Translations under genes and position numbers: made by a program
Assembly (NCBI RefSeq): GCF_030445035.2
Contig: NC_080680.1
Location: 116,338,228 to 116,402,227 of the forward strand
Length of the DNA stretch: 64,000 nucleotides
Direction of reading: 5' to 3'
From: Dasypus novemcinctus
Taxonomy: Eukaryota; Chordata; Mammalia; Cingulata; Dasypodidae
Part shown: piece by piece, positions 1 through 11,215 of the stretch
Numbering within the stretch: the first letter of the stretch is position 1
How the letters are laid out: every line of letters begins with the position of its first letter
Notes under the pieces: model-generated
Told to the model about the DNA's origin: nothing
Database searches by the model: none
The model's input: the letters and a program-made list of their open reading frames with translations, nothing else

Positions 1-3000
1 AATCATGTTGTCTGCAAATAGTGAAATATCAACTTCTTCCTTTCCAATTTGGATGTCTTTTATATCTGGTTCTTGCCTCAGTGCTTGAGCAAGTACTACT
101 AACACAATGTTAAAGAGAAGGGGTGATAGTGGGCATCCTTTTCTTGTGCCTGATCTTAGAGGGAAAGATTTTAGGATTTCACCATTGTAAATGATGTTAG
201 CTGTGGGTTTTCAAATATACCTTTTATCATGTTCAGAAAGTTTCCTTCTATTCCTATCTTTTGCAGTGTTTTCATCAAGAAAGGGTGCTGTATTTTTTCA
301 AATGTTTTTTTTTCTGCATCTATAGATATGATCATGTGATTTTTCCCCTTCCATCTGGTGTATTACAGTAATTGATTTTCTTATGTTGAACCATCCTTGT
401 ATACCAGAAGTGAAACCCACCTGATCATGGTGTATAATTCATTTAATGTGTTATTGAATACGATTAGCAGGTATTTTGTTGAGGATTTTCACATTTAGGT
501 TCATTAGAGAGATTGGTCTGTCATTTTCCTTTCTTGTGGTGTCTTTGTTTGGCTTTGGTATTAGGGAAATGTTGGCATCATAGAATGAGTTTGGCAATGT
601 TCCTTTTTTTTTCAAAATTTTGAAAGAGTTTAAGCAAGATTGGTGTTAGTTCTTTCCAGAACATTTGGTAGATTTCACCTGTGAAACCTTTTGGCCCAGG
701 GCACTTCTTAGTTGGGAGGTTTTTAATGACTGATTCTATCTTTTTACTTGTGATTGGTTTGTTGAGATCATCAGTTTCTTCTTTCATCAATGTAGGTTGT
801 TTATGTGTTTCTAGGAATTTGTCCATTTCCTCTAAATTATCCTTCTTGTTGGAATATGGGTTTTCAAAGTATCCTCCTATGATTATCTTTATTTGTGTGG
901 GGTCAGTGGTGATATCCCCTTTCTCCTTTCTTATTTTGTGTATTTGCATCTTCTCTCTTTTTTTCTTTGTTAGTCTAGCTAAGGATTTGTCAATTTTATT
1001 GATCTTTTCAAAGAACCAGCTCTTGGTTTTGTTTATTTTTTCTAGCACTTTCTTATTTTCTATTTCATTTAGTTCGGCTCTGATATTTGTTATTTCTTTC
1101 TTTCTTCTTTCTTTGGGGTTAGTTTTCTTACTAATTCCTTCAAGTGTGCAGTTAGGTTTTCAGTTTTAGTTCTTTCTTCTTTTTTGATATATGAATTTGT
1201 GGCTATGGATTTTCCTCTCAGTAAAGTTATTGCAACATCCCATAAGTTTTGATATGTTGTGTTATCATTTTCATTAGTTTCAAGGTAGTTATTGATTTCT
1301 TTTGAGATTTTCTCCTTGACCCACGGTTTGTCACAGAGTGTTTGTTTAGCTTCCATATCTTGCTGCCAAATTGGGTGTCTGGCCCTTGCAGATTTCCAGC
1401 TTCATTCCACATGGTCAGTGAAATTATTTTGCATGATTTCAATTTTTCTGAATTCACTGAGACTTTCTCTGTGGCCTAGAATGTGGTCTATCTTGGAGAA
1501 TGATCCATGTGCCCTTGAGAAGAATGTATATCCTGCTATATTTGGGTGTAATATTCTGTATATGTCTATTAAGTCCAGCTCCTCTAATATATTGTTCAAA
1601 GTCTTTGTTTCTTTATTGATTGTCTGTTGAGATGTTCTATCCAATGTTGATAGTGGTGTATTAAAGTTTCCCACTGTAACTGAATAGTGGTGTAATAAAG
1701 TTCCCCACTGTTTTCCTTCACTTAGTTTTTCCAGTGTTTGCCTCACGTATTTGGAGGTGCCCTTGTTAGGGGCATAAATGTTTATGATTGTTCTTTCTTT
1801 TTGAAAGATTATCCCGTTCACTAATATGTAGTGTCCATCTTTGTCTCACAATAGTTTTGCCTTTAAAGTCTATTTTGTCTGATATTAATATAGCTACTCC
1901 TGCCTTTTTTTTTTATTGTTTGCCTGTAAGATTGTTTTTCAGCCATTCATTTTCATCAACCATGAATCCCTGGGTCTAAGATGTGTTTCTTGTAGACAGC
2001 ATATAGATGGGTCATATTTCCTTATCCATTCTTCCAATCTGTGTCTCTGGACAGGTGAATTTAATCCATTGACAGTCAGTGTTATTTTCTTTGGGTTTGT
2101 GTTTGACATATGGCTTTTATTTTCTCTTTTTGTCTTTTCAGTTGTTCTTACACTCGCCTCCAACTCTGTCTCTCCTGTTTTTTCTTTCCTCCTGCAGAAC
2201 TCCCTTTAGTATTTTTTAAAGGGCAGGTTTCTTGTTGTCATACTCTTTTAGTTTCTGTTTATCTGTGAATATTTGAGCTCTCCATCATTTTTAAATGCTA
2301 ACTTTGCAGGATAGAGTATTCTTGGTTGGAAATTTTTTTTCTTGTAGTACTTTGACTATGCCATATCACTGCCTTCTTGCCTCCATGGTTTCAAATGAGA
2401 AATCAGCACAATCTTATTGAGTTGCCCTTGTATGTGATGGTTCTCTTTTTTCTTGCTGCTTTCAGTATTTTCTATTTGTCTTGAGTATTGGATAATTTGA
2501 CAAGTATATGTGTTGGGGAAGACCTGTTGAGATTTATGCTGTTTGGGGTGAATTGTACTTCCTGAACATGTACATCCATCTCCCTCAATAGGTTTGGTAA
2601 ATTTTTGGGCATTATTTCCTCCAACATCCCTTCTGTCTCCTTTCCCTTCTCTTCTCCTTCTGGTATGCCTATAATGTGTATGTTTGTGCATTTTGTGCTG
2701 TCATTGAGGTCCCTAAGTTCCTGCTGGATTTTTATCTATCTTTTAATTGATCAGTTCTACTATCTGTTTGATTTCAGATGTACTGTCTTTCACATCACTA
2801 ATTCTTTCCTCTGCCTCTTCAAATCTGCTGTCATTTGCTGAGAGTGTATTTTTGATTTCTTGGAATGTGCTGTTCATCACCATCATATCCATTATCTTTT
2901 TGCATATGTTTACAATTTCTTCTGTATGCTCTCCAAGTGTTTTCTTAATATCCTTAATCTCTTCCATCACTTCCTTAAATTGGTCTATGATATATGTTTT

Positions 3001-3832
3001 GAGATCTTTGATTAGTTGTTCAATGTTCTGTTCCTCTTCCTGGTTTTTAGTTTTTTCATTGAATTGGTTCATGATTTCCTGATTATTTGTATGGTTTGTA
3101 AGTTTTGTTGCTGTCTGGTCATCATTTTATCTTGATGAGTTTATTCAGTTGCTTAACCTCTCCATCTAGTCTTGGGGTTTATTTGGGTGCTGTTTTTATG
3201 TGCATGTTAATTCTTCTTTTTGACACTTTGTTCTTTTTATTCTACTTCCATCTTGTTGTCTAAGTTCCCTTGAAGGAAAATATTAGGGCCAGGGAAAGAA
3301 AAAGGGATAAAAAAAGAAAAAGTATAATAGTAATAATATAATTGATACTAAGTGTTAGCAGAAGAACCATGTGAGATCTAGGAGAATGGATATTAAACTC
3401 ATGTAAGCTGCATAGAGTTATAACAGTATAAAAGTGAAGTACCTACAAAGAGGTGGTAAACTGATTATGGGGAAGAATGTAGTATGAATTTAAAGGCCAG
3501 TGTGGTCAGGAGAAGGGGAAAGAAAAAAGAGGGATAATGACATAATGAATGAATAAATGATAAAAAACATGATAGAGGTGTTAGAAATAAAAAGTCAGAA
3601 AAATTGGGGGCTAAACAAAGAGGTAGAATGTAAGAGAAACAATAGATGATGGAGTATAGAAAGATGTAAAGCAAAGGGGATAGCCTTGGTAGTCAAAATC
3701 AGTACACACAGAAAATAGGAAATTGAGGGTGAGGACATACAGCAATTAAGAAACACTGCCTGCAGTGCCTAATAGAAAAAAAGAAAAAAGGAGAAAGAAA
3801 AAAAGGGAAAAGAAAAGAAATGTAAGCAAGCC

Positions 3833-3856
3833 AAAAAAAAAAAAAAAAAAAAAAGA
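3833..3856. repeat. poly(A)/purine-rich tract in L1 5' UTR
   Basis: A run of about 22 A bases sits inside a longer A/G-rich stretch (3770-3895). It explains the low-complexity lysine-, serine- or phenylalanine-rich reading frames here, which are not genes. Confidence 0.8.
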
Positions 3857-4400
3857 AAAGAAAACAAAAAAAGGACCAGACAAGTCCACAAGCAAGGAAT
3901 CCTCTTTGCAATTGAATAAACTGCTTAGGAATATGACCTTCTCCCTTTCTCCCTTCCTCACTTCCCTCTCTCCCAGGGCATCAGGAAGGTTGTGTGTGGG
4001 TTCCCGTAGGAGTTCAAATGGGACCCTGGTAAACCAACTCACCACAGAAATTAATGACTCTTAGTTTCTAAAGAGCACTCACACCTTGCAGGAACCCTAA
4101 ATGTGTTACTGAAAGCCTACAAAGCACATCCTACTCTCCCTCTCCCTTAGGTGTGCTAAGGGGAGCTAGTTAATTTCCTGACTCCACCTTCTCCCAGACC
4201 AAGTTTCCCTATCCCAGAGTGTTTAGGTAAATCGGGCTCTCTCAGCAGATTTATCTCTCCTCTCTTCCTAGCCTCTCCCCAAGCCAGCAGGTATGCTCCT
4301 CCAAGCTCAGAAAAAGGGGGGACCAAAAAATTGACCCTGTACTCCTTGGGCCCCTCTGTACCCCTCACCAAAACCCTCACATTCCTGGAGTTTATTTGAT

Positions 4401-4785
4401 GTTAGAAATCTCAGCTTGAAGGGTATTGGGAATGAAACAAAGAGAGAGGGATCAGGGGGTCTGTGAGTAGAGACTCATCAGACAACTTTATTATCTACAA
4501 GTGGCTTTATATATGCTCAAACTATTGTGAGAACAAGCAGTAACAATGTAGCTACACACTAATAATACTCATAAATTAAAGAACTTACAGATCATATCTC
4601 AAAGTACAAGGTCTTAGTGTTTCTTTTAAACTACAAAGTGCGTTTGCTCATTTTTCTCCCTGCCCCTGACAACTTTGTCCTGTTGACCCGAAAGGCTTAG
4701 TTGCTGCATTCTTTATATTAAAAGCATAGCTATGGAAACAGCACGTCTCTTCCTGCAAGACCATTAGGACTTTCCTTTCCAACAG
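4401..4785 (-). mobile_element. solo-type LTR of an endogenous retrovirus (fossil)
   Basis: The block begins TGTTAG and ends CCAACA on the + strand, so its termini fit TG...CA. Read on the - strand it has a TATATAAA box near 4514 and an AATAAA signal about 20 bases further on, the usual order in an LTR. No internal retroviral genes flank it, so it looks like a solo LTR. I could not find a matching target-site duplication, and the family is not identified. It was inserted into the 5' UTR of the surrounding L1. Confidence 0.55.
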
Positions 4786-4789
4786 TTGG

Positions 4790-5040
4790 AGACTGGAGGG
4801 CTAGGGGAATGCTGGAGTTCAGGGAGTGCTGGGTTCGGGGAATGTGGGCCTAGGAGAATGCGGGCTTGGGGTACGTGGCTTTAGGAAATGTGGGTTATGC
4901 GGAATGTGGTGATCCGGGAACCTGAGGTTCAGGGAACACGGGTTCAGGGATCGTTGTTTGTAGAACACGGGGCTCGGGAATGCCACCATGTTGTGACCGA
5001 TGGTGTTCAGGGAATGCTGCGGCTCTGAGTCCTAGGGGAA
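4790..5040. repeat. degenerate minisatellite, about 16-bp unit
   Basis: Roughly 14 imperfect copies of a unit like 'gggaatgtgggctta' follow one another. The spacing of the 'ggaatg/gggaac' core is 14-18 bases. The array abuts the LTR and may be part of it or of the L1 5' UTR. Confidence 0.7.
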
Positions 5041-5243
5041 GGATTTTGCCTTCCCACAGCTTCAAAAGCCGTGATTTTACCTTGAGCAAGCACTACCTTT
5101 GTCTCAGTCTCTCCAGATCGATGTCCAGATACCTCCTGCTTTGTATGTTCCCAAATCTGCCCTCTCAGGCAGGATTCTGTCCCCACTCAGCCAGTTTTTT
5201 GTAGGAGAGATGATGACGGTGCAATCACTCAGATGCCATCTTG

Positions 5244-7066
5244 CCCCACCTCCTTCTGCCAGACTTTTGAACCTTTGTGTACTCTGGGCAAATTCTCCTT
5301 CTCAGATAGGCTTGTCACCACTCCCCTATTGAAAGTCCCTTGTTTTGATGTATGAGCTGCCGTCTCCTTGTTCCTAAGTGTGCGCCAACTTCTCCCATTC
5401 CGGATACTCCTCTTTCCCTGTTCTGTTCCACACCTGTCTAATCTTTTCCATGCTTCCATATCTGGCCTGATTCTGAAACTCTTGCTGAATTATCCCTTCA
5501 GCCATTTATTTTTCATGAAATTCTTCTGTCTGGGAAAACTTCTAAATTTCATGAATGATACATAATATAATTATATGTTTATTATATTTTCAAGTGTAGT
5601 TTTCCTATATCTATAACAGATTTTGAACATTGTAATGGCAGATAACTTAGATTATTATTTTCTTTCTCTTCATATGCTTGGACCATGACTAGGCCCAGGC
5701 AGGCTGTCATCAATATCCTAGAATTATTTTAGAGGCTAGCCAAAGTCACCCTGCTTTTGAAAAATGTGCTTATCAACAATGTATTTTTTTCTTAAGATTA
5801 TTTAATAATATGGTAAACCTGGAATTTTTATTAAAGTACAAAAGAAATATGTTCTTGAATTTTCCAGGTCATTGACCCAAACTTTATTATAAGAAAAAAA
5901 GAAATATCCAGATAATCTGCCTACTCAGTGTTGACTGAAGCCTTGATACTCAGTGATATTTCTACACCAATTTTCTCAGCATCACCCAGGAGCTTATTAG
6001 AAATGTAAAATTTTAGGTCCTGCCCTAAAGACTGAAAGAAAACCTGTTATTTAACAAGATCACCAGATGATTCATATGCATATTGAACTAAGTGAAGAAG
6101 TGAATAAAACTTGGTGTTGAAAATTTGTCTTCATGCTCTACTTAATTATTTCTAAACCTGGTGACCTTCATTAAGTTCTCCCTCTCAAACTGAAAAAAGA
6201 TGAGGATATTATGAATAATGATTATTTGTAAAGCATCAAGTGAAATACAAACACATATACACATACATACATGAAAAATGAACTTAAACATAATTATTCT
6301 ATCTTGGGTTGACACAAGACAATATATTATCAAGAAAAATTCTGAAGTTACAGAATAAAATGAGCAAAAATAGTATGTAATGGCCTCCAAAGATTCTCCA
6401 TCATATGCATGTATAATTGGTCTATTAAGTATTCATGTTATATGAACAAGCAGACAAAATACTAAGAATGAATGAATAGATCTAAAACTAAGTTTGTCTT
6501 AAATACATGCTAAGTGTGTGAGATAAAACATGGTTATATGTCTATAATATATCAAAAGGAAACTGACTGGAATGTGGTAGACACTGTCAAGCTGAAGCAT
6601 AGAATGAAATGTATGCAAAATCAAGGTTGCTTTGAAATTTCAAATTTGTAGGCTAATTAGCAAATCAAAATTCTAGTCCTTGTTGAGTTGTATTTTGCTG
6701 TTGCCACAGCCTGCTTGTTGGGCAAGATGAAATGAAGAAGTCTGGTTTGAAATCTGTAGTAATCCATGGATTTTACCTCTTCATCTCAGGAATTAGTGTC
6801 CTCAAGAACAGAAGAGTTTACTTCTGGATATCTGTTTGATCATAGACAGATCATCACACATAAGCTATGGGGTATACATTCGACACCCCAAGTTTCATTA
6901 TATTTTAGTCACACACATTGCTGAAAGTACTTGGATGTCTGAACTTCAAGCAAATTCTTTTATTCAACCCTAAAAAATGATTTCTCAGGTAGTTTGCAAC
7001 ATTTGTTCATTGACATTGAATATATTTTATGTTATATCTTCCTCTGACATCCTGAAAACAGATTAC
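5244..7066. other. OR unit A, upstream flank, no gene
   Basis: No coding sequence is supported here. The stretch aligns along its length with 16219-17915 (unit B) and 52600-55390 (unit C). Landmarks are 'gcttgtcaccactcc' near 5310, a block near 5690 with the sense 'gaccatgactaggc', and the last 420 bases before the receptor. The part of the unit further upstream is not in the window because of the L1 ending at 5243. Confidence 0.75.
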
Positions 7067-7785
7067 ATGGATAAGTATAACCAGACATTTATGTCAGAAT
7101 TTCTTCTTCTGGGTCTATCTGGTCATCCAAAACTTGAAATCATTTATGTTGTTCTGATTCTCATGAAGTATCTAGCGAATGCATTTGTCAAAGGTGTCCT
7201 TATCACCGCAAGCATCTTTGATGCCTGTCTTCATACCTCCATGTACTTCTTCCTGGAAAACCTCTCTTTCCTGGATATCTGCTATCCATCTGCTCCTATT
7301 CCATCACCCTTGGTGACCATCATATCAAAGAAAAGAAGCATTTCCTTCTATAGATGTGCAGTGCAGATGTTACTTGTGTTTGCTATGGGGTCAACTGAGT
7401 GTTTCCTCCTTGGCATGATGGCTTTTCATTGCTCTGTGGCCATCTGTAACTTTCTGAGTTACCTTGAAATCATGAGCAAGGTGTTGCACGTGCTGATGGC
7501 TTCCATATAATGGTTCTCTGGTGGAATCAACTCGATTATGCAAACAGCTCTTGCCATGCAGCTGCTGTTTTGTGGGAAAACTGTTATCAACCATTTCGGA
7601 TGTGAAAACTTAGTCCTCAAGTTAGCTTGTGCTGACATATCCCTGAATGTTATCACCATGCTGGTGTCCGGCAAGATCTTCCTGGTTCTTTCACTGCTTG
7701 TCATCTTTTTTGCCTATATTTTCATCCTGTACAACTTCAATAAGGAAACTATAGTTAGGAAGATAAATTTTTTTCTTTGCCTTTA
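7067..7785 (+). pseudogene. olfactory receptor pseudogene, OR13C3/OR13C4-like (unit A)
   Basis: This is a seven-helix odorant receptor relic, clearly paralogous to the two intact receptors at 17916 and 55391. It begins with the same MDKYNQTF start and keeps the TM1-TM5 framework, including 'GNLSFLDIC'-type TM2 (here ENLSFLDIC) and 'CAVQM' in TM3. It is dead for several visible reasons. A TCA serine codon in the TM4 region has become TAA at 7508-7510. The [10 protein letters not shown] motif at the end of TM3 has become [10 protein letters not shown]. One codon is lost in the CEILAVLKL segment. After 'IFILYN' near 7735 the sequence jumps straight into what is 3' flank in the other copies, so TM6, TM7 and the [12 protein letters not shown] motif are deleted. 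The open frame extends upstream to an ATG at 6977. Confidence 0.93.
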
Positions 7786-9639
7786 CTAACCTTGCTTACC
7801 TAGAATCACTGAGGCCTATAGTTTGCTATCAATAATCAGCTTCAAACATGTTCTGATTGAGATTTTCAAGGCAATGAATTATGTTAGTATCTCACCTTTG
7901 TTGATATCTGAAATGTGTGTTCTGCTGTACTCTGTGTCAACCTATTGGAAAAAAAATCACACATCAATTTAGAGATAGACAGGCAAAGATAGAAATTCTG
8001 CTCCAATGCAAACTGCTTAAATGATATTAGATACTCTTTAAGTGATAAATAAAGACAGTATCTTTCTTTAACCCTAATTACTTAGTGTGTATTTCCCAAA
8101 AATGAGAAATTCTACTATGGTTTTTTGGGTGCTTCCCCCCAGAATGTTAATTTTCTTGTCCCTCTAATTTCATTTATGCATTTATCCTCAAGAGTTCCTT
8201 ACTAATTTGTTTAAGTCTGGAAAACTCATAATGTGTTTCAGTTTGATAATAAATGACTCTAGAAAAAAGTATTTTTTCCAGTTTCATTACTGACCAGATC
8301 CTTTTATGACTGACAGATTCTTTTGTTAGGTTAAAAAATTGCTAGATCCTATCTAGTCCTAGGGAATAGAATCTATTCTTTGTAGTTTTGCTATCTGGAT
8401 ATTTTACCTCAACATTCTTAAAAGCAATTTTATACAGAACATATCAAAGAAAGTTTCCCCCCCCCCCCCTGTTTTCCTGATTTTGTTTTCATCTTTATGT
8501 TATCAGCAGTTTAGGTAGACTGCTTCATCAGCCCTTAGCATTCATTGTTTGCTGCCTGAAATAGATACATATGTCAAGATTCACAAAAAAAAAAAACTGA
8601 AATCTACTTAATGGTAGAAATCTTCCTACTAATTTTTCTTCATCGTAGCACTACCACAAGACAAGTTTTGAGCAGGGCAAACAGCACATATACTTAGTTT
8701 GATGGAAAATTTTATCACATACTTATAGATTCTCAAGTGTTCCTCTGTATTTTGTATATTATGAAATTATATGATGCGTTAATATTTATAGCCATTGTTT
8801 GCAGTGGTATATCTCACTGAATGACAACTGAGGGGATGAAGAAACTGAGCCTCCTTTCCCCAAGCTCTTTCTTGTAGTTTTAAAACAGAGAAGTTTGGAA
8901 TCTATAAGTTTGAGAAATTACTCTGTATTACATCTCATGTGACAATCTGTCTTCATAGCTTAACAATGCTTTAAAAACCCGATATTAAATGCCATTTTTC
9001 TTCAAAAAAACATTGAATTCAGATCAAAGAAAACCTTAAACTACCAAATTAAAAAGCATGTGTTAAGAACAATAAAACCATCTCATCTCATCCAAGTACA
9101 TTTAATTCAATTCAACAAACATTTATTTAAACATGAATTTTGTACACCTTGCAAATGGCACATGAACAATAAAAACAAGTAAGAAATGACATTGGTAACA
9201 AATAGAAGCCCTTTTAGTTGAAGAGACATATATGTGATAATTATAAGTATAATAAACATCTTAAAATTAATACAATATAGACTTGAAATCAGGTATTAAT
9301 TCTGAAGTAAATGAAAGGTCCTGACAGGTTAGCATGACCAAAGGAAGACTGCTTGGTATGAAGGGCCAGTAATACTCATCCTGCATCAGGAGACAATAAA
9401 AACTAGTAAGTACTGAGGGCACTCACAAAGTGCTCAAATCCTAGGCCACCATTCACATTGTATTCTATAGAATACACCCCTTGGAGCACTTATAAATGAT
9501 GACTGGTTGTTTTTAAATGCACTGAATCAGTTATTCATTAAAAGGATGAGCTCAGGGCTTCAAATTCCCAGCTCAGCACTACATGAATAATGTCGAAGTT
9601 TCTACATGTGCCCTGAAAGAAACTCTTATTTCTTATATC
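7786..9639. other. OR unit A, downstream flank, no gene
   Basis: The first 800 bases align with the downstream flank of receptor C (56400-57150), for example the 'tttcattt...cctttatact' area near 8165. A pure run of 13 C bases lies at 8457-8469. The part from about 8600 to 9600 is AT-rich. Near 9108-9150, 'attcaacaaacatttatt' resembles the end of an ancient L2/MIR-type repeat. No gene is seen. Confidence 0.6.
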
Positions 9640-10754
9640 TGCACACTTGAGATTTATGTAAACCTAATGCAAGTCTCATCATGCAAGTAACTATCTTGCA
9701 GCATGAAATGGATTCCCAACATACATGGTGTCTGCTGTTAAAGTGAGGGTTCTGAAGGGGAAGAAAAATGATCTCGGAAATTAAAATGGAGATATATGGT
9801 CTGATCATGATGAACATGGGGTATTGACTTGTAAATTCTGCTGAGATTTCATTGTCACCTAAATGTAGACTGGCCTGCAATCTCCATTGGAAGAAATAAA
9901 ACAGTGTTCTCCAATGAACCTGTACTTGCTTCCTCTGAAGAAACAGTGTTCATCTGAAGAAAATAACTTTTTCACCAGTGGGGGTGTAACAGAATCCCCT
10001 GAGGTAATTGACCTGCAAGACACTACTAATTTCTCTCTCTGCCCAATCCTACTATACCTCTCTTCTTTCAGTCATATAACTAGAAGAGTTGCACTATATC
10101 CAAAATAAATGTATGATTTTTCAAATTTGTACATGCAAATATCAGAGTAATATGTTTGAGAATTGATATTACAGGTATCAAATAATGGTGGACAGAATAT
10201 AAAGTTGTCATGCTAAATTTATTGGTATAGGCCATCTCTTAGTTTGCTAAAGGCTGACAATACAAAAGTACCAGAAATGGGTTTGCTTTTATAATGGGAA
10301 TTTATTAGGGTAAAATCTTGCAGTTTTGAAGCTCTGAAAGTGTGCAAATGAAGGCATCATCAAAGAAGCTACTTAACCAAAGTTTTGCTGGTGATGATTC
10401 TTGTCTCCTGCCATGAAACAAGGCAAAATGGCAGCCAGTCTTTGCTTTCTCCTCCAGACTCACTTGCTCTCTGAACTCAGGTGTGGGTGATCAATCATAT
10501 GACTCTTCCAACTTCTCCTGATTCCAGGGTCTGGCCTCTCTCTCAGCCTCTCAGGGTATCTCTTTCTTTGGCTGTCAGCAATCCTGGAGTCCTCTTACAC
10601 ATGGCAAGGTAAAATGGTAACTTTCTTTCTCTCTGTCTCTCTGTATGTTTCTCCCATTTGTAAAGGACTCCAGGAAGAGGGCCAAGACTCACCAAGGGTC
10701 ACAGGTCACTGAACTACTCCAATCAAAGGCCCCCAAATTTGTCCAATCTAATAA

Positions 10755-10860
10755 AATGTATTTCATTTTATTTTAATTTTTTTAGGAGGCATCAGGGATT
10801 AAACCCAGGACCTCCTACATGAGGAGCAGGCACTCAACTAACTGAGCTACACTCACTTCC
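10755..10860 (-). mobile_element. DAS-type tRNA-derived SINE, short copy
   Basis: On the - strand the body starts GGAAGTGAGTGTAGCTCAGT at 10860. It has a pol III A-box-like 'TAGCTCAGTTAGTTGAG' and a B-box-like 'GGTTTAATCC', as in tRNA-derived SINEs. The tail at 10755-10783 is A-rich. It sits directly against the poly(A) remnant of the RPL37A pseudogene. It is a SINE, not a tRNA gene, because the tRNA-like part is degenerate and no cloverleaf is kept. Confidence 0.85.
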
Positions 10861-11215
10861 TTTTTCTATTGTAATTACATAAATTAAGCCATTTATTACA
10901 GCTGAGAGATATTTCAAATTGTGGCACTTTTATTGGTCTTTCAATTCCTTCAGGTCCGGATGGCAGACTTTACTGTGACTGCAGAGGTGGTGGTGTGGTT
11001 CCAGGCACCACCAGCTACTGTTTTCATGCAGGAGCCATTATGCCAGATTCCCATAGCTCTTCTCTTCATTTTGGTCTTGCCACAGAAAGAGCAAGTGTAC
11101 TTGGCATGCTGGCTGATTTCAATTTTCTTCACCATTTTCCTAAGGGAGGTATCATATTGGGCCCAGTTTGTTAAGGATACCGTGCTTCTTGTGGCATTTC
11201 GCCATGTGTTCACAA
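10861..11215 (-). pseudogene. RPL37AP: processed pseudogene of ribosomal protein L37a
   Basis: The - strand encodes a near-complete copy of the 60S ribosomal protein L37a (human protein 92 residues) without introns. The stretch [18 protein letters not shown] and the next residues [10 protein letters not shown], then [10 protein letters not shown] and [12 protein letters not shown], match the family. The start ATG is at 11205-11203 and the old stop at 10932-10930. Total length is 3 bases short of the parent: about 2 bases are lost near residues 13-20 and 1 base is lost in the C-terminal RRLKELKDQ segment, so there are two frameshifts. Two of the four zinc-binding cysteines survive in 'CSFCGK'; another cysteine is changed (GIWHNGSC for GIWHCGSC). 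The 3' UTR end, with AATAAATGG then 'ttaatttatgtaa', and a short poly(A) remnant at 10861-10866 mark it as a retrocopy of an mRNA. The functional parent is elsewhere. Confidence 0.95.

Larger units (their letters stand above)
1..5243 (-). mobile_element. L1 LINE, old, 5' part (antisense), cut by the window edge
   Basis: On the - strand this reads as an L1 entering at its 5' end near 5243 and leaving the window inside ORF2. The 5' end has the typical L1 'caagatggc' start (complement of 5238-5215). The 5' UTR runs to about 3125. ORF1 runs from about 3093 to 2190 and opens with codons M-T-R-Q-Q-Q like the young L1 at 38849. ORF2 runs from about 2110 to position 1, where the reverse-transcriptase box reads FADN instead of FADD. 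Frames are broken at many points, so it is an old, dead copy. It interrupts OR unit A: sequence right of 5243 aligns with 16219 onward in unit B. An LTR and a short tandem repeat lie within its 5' UTR. Confidence 0.9.

Noticed and set aside
3699-4064. Lysine-rich and phenylalanine-rich short proteins
   Set aside because: Low-complexity A/G-rich sequence in an L1 5' UTR with no codon structure.
10776-10860. A tRNA gene
   Set aside because: The pol III box-like motifs belong to a tRNA-derived SINE; no complete cloverleaf or anticodon arm is preserved.
10950-11213. An intact 87-residue gene on the - strand
   Set aside because: It is the middle of an RPL37A retrocopy with two frameshifts and a poly(A) remnant, not a functional ribosomal protein gene.
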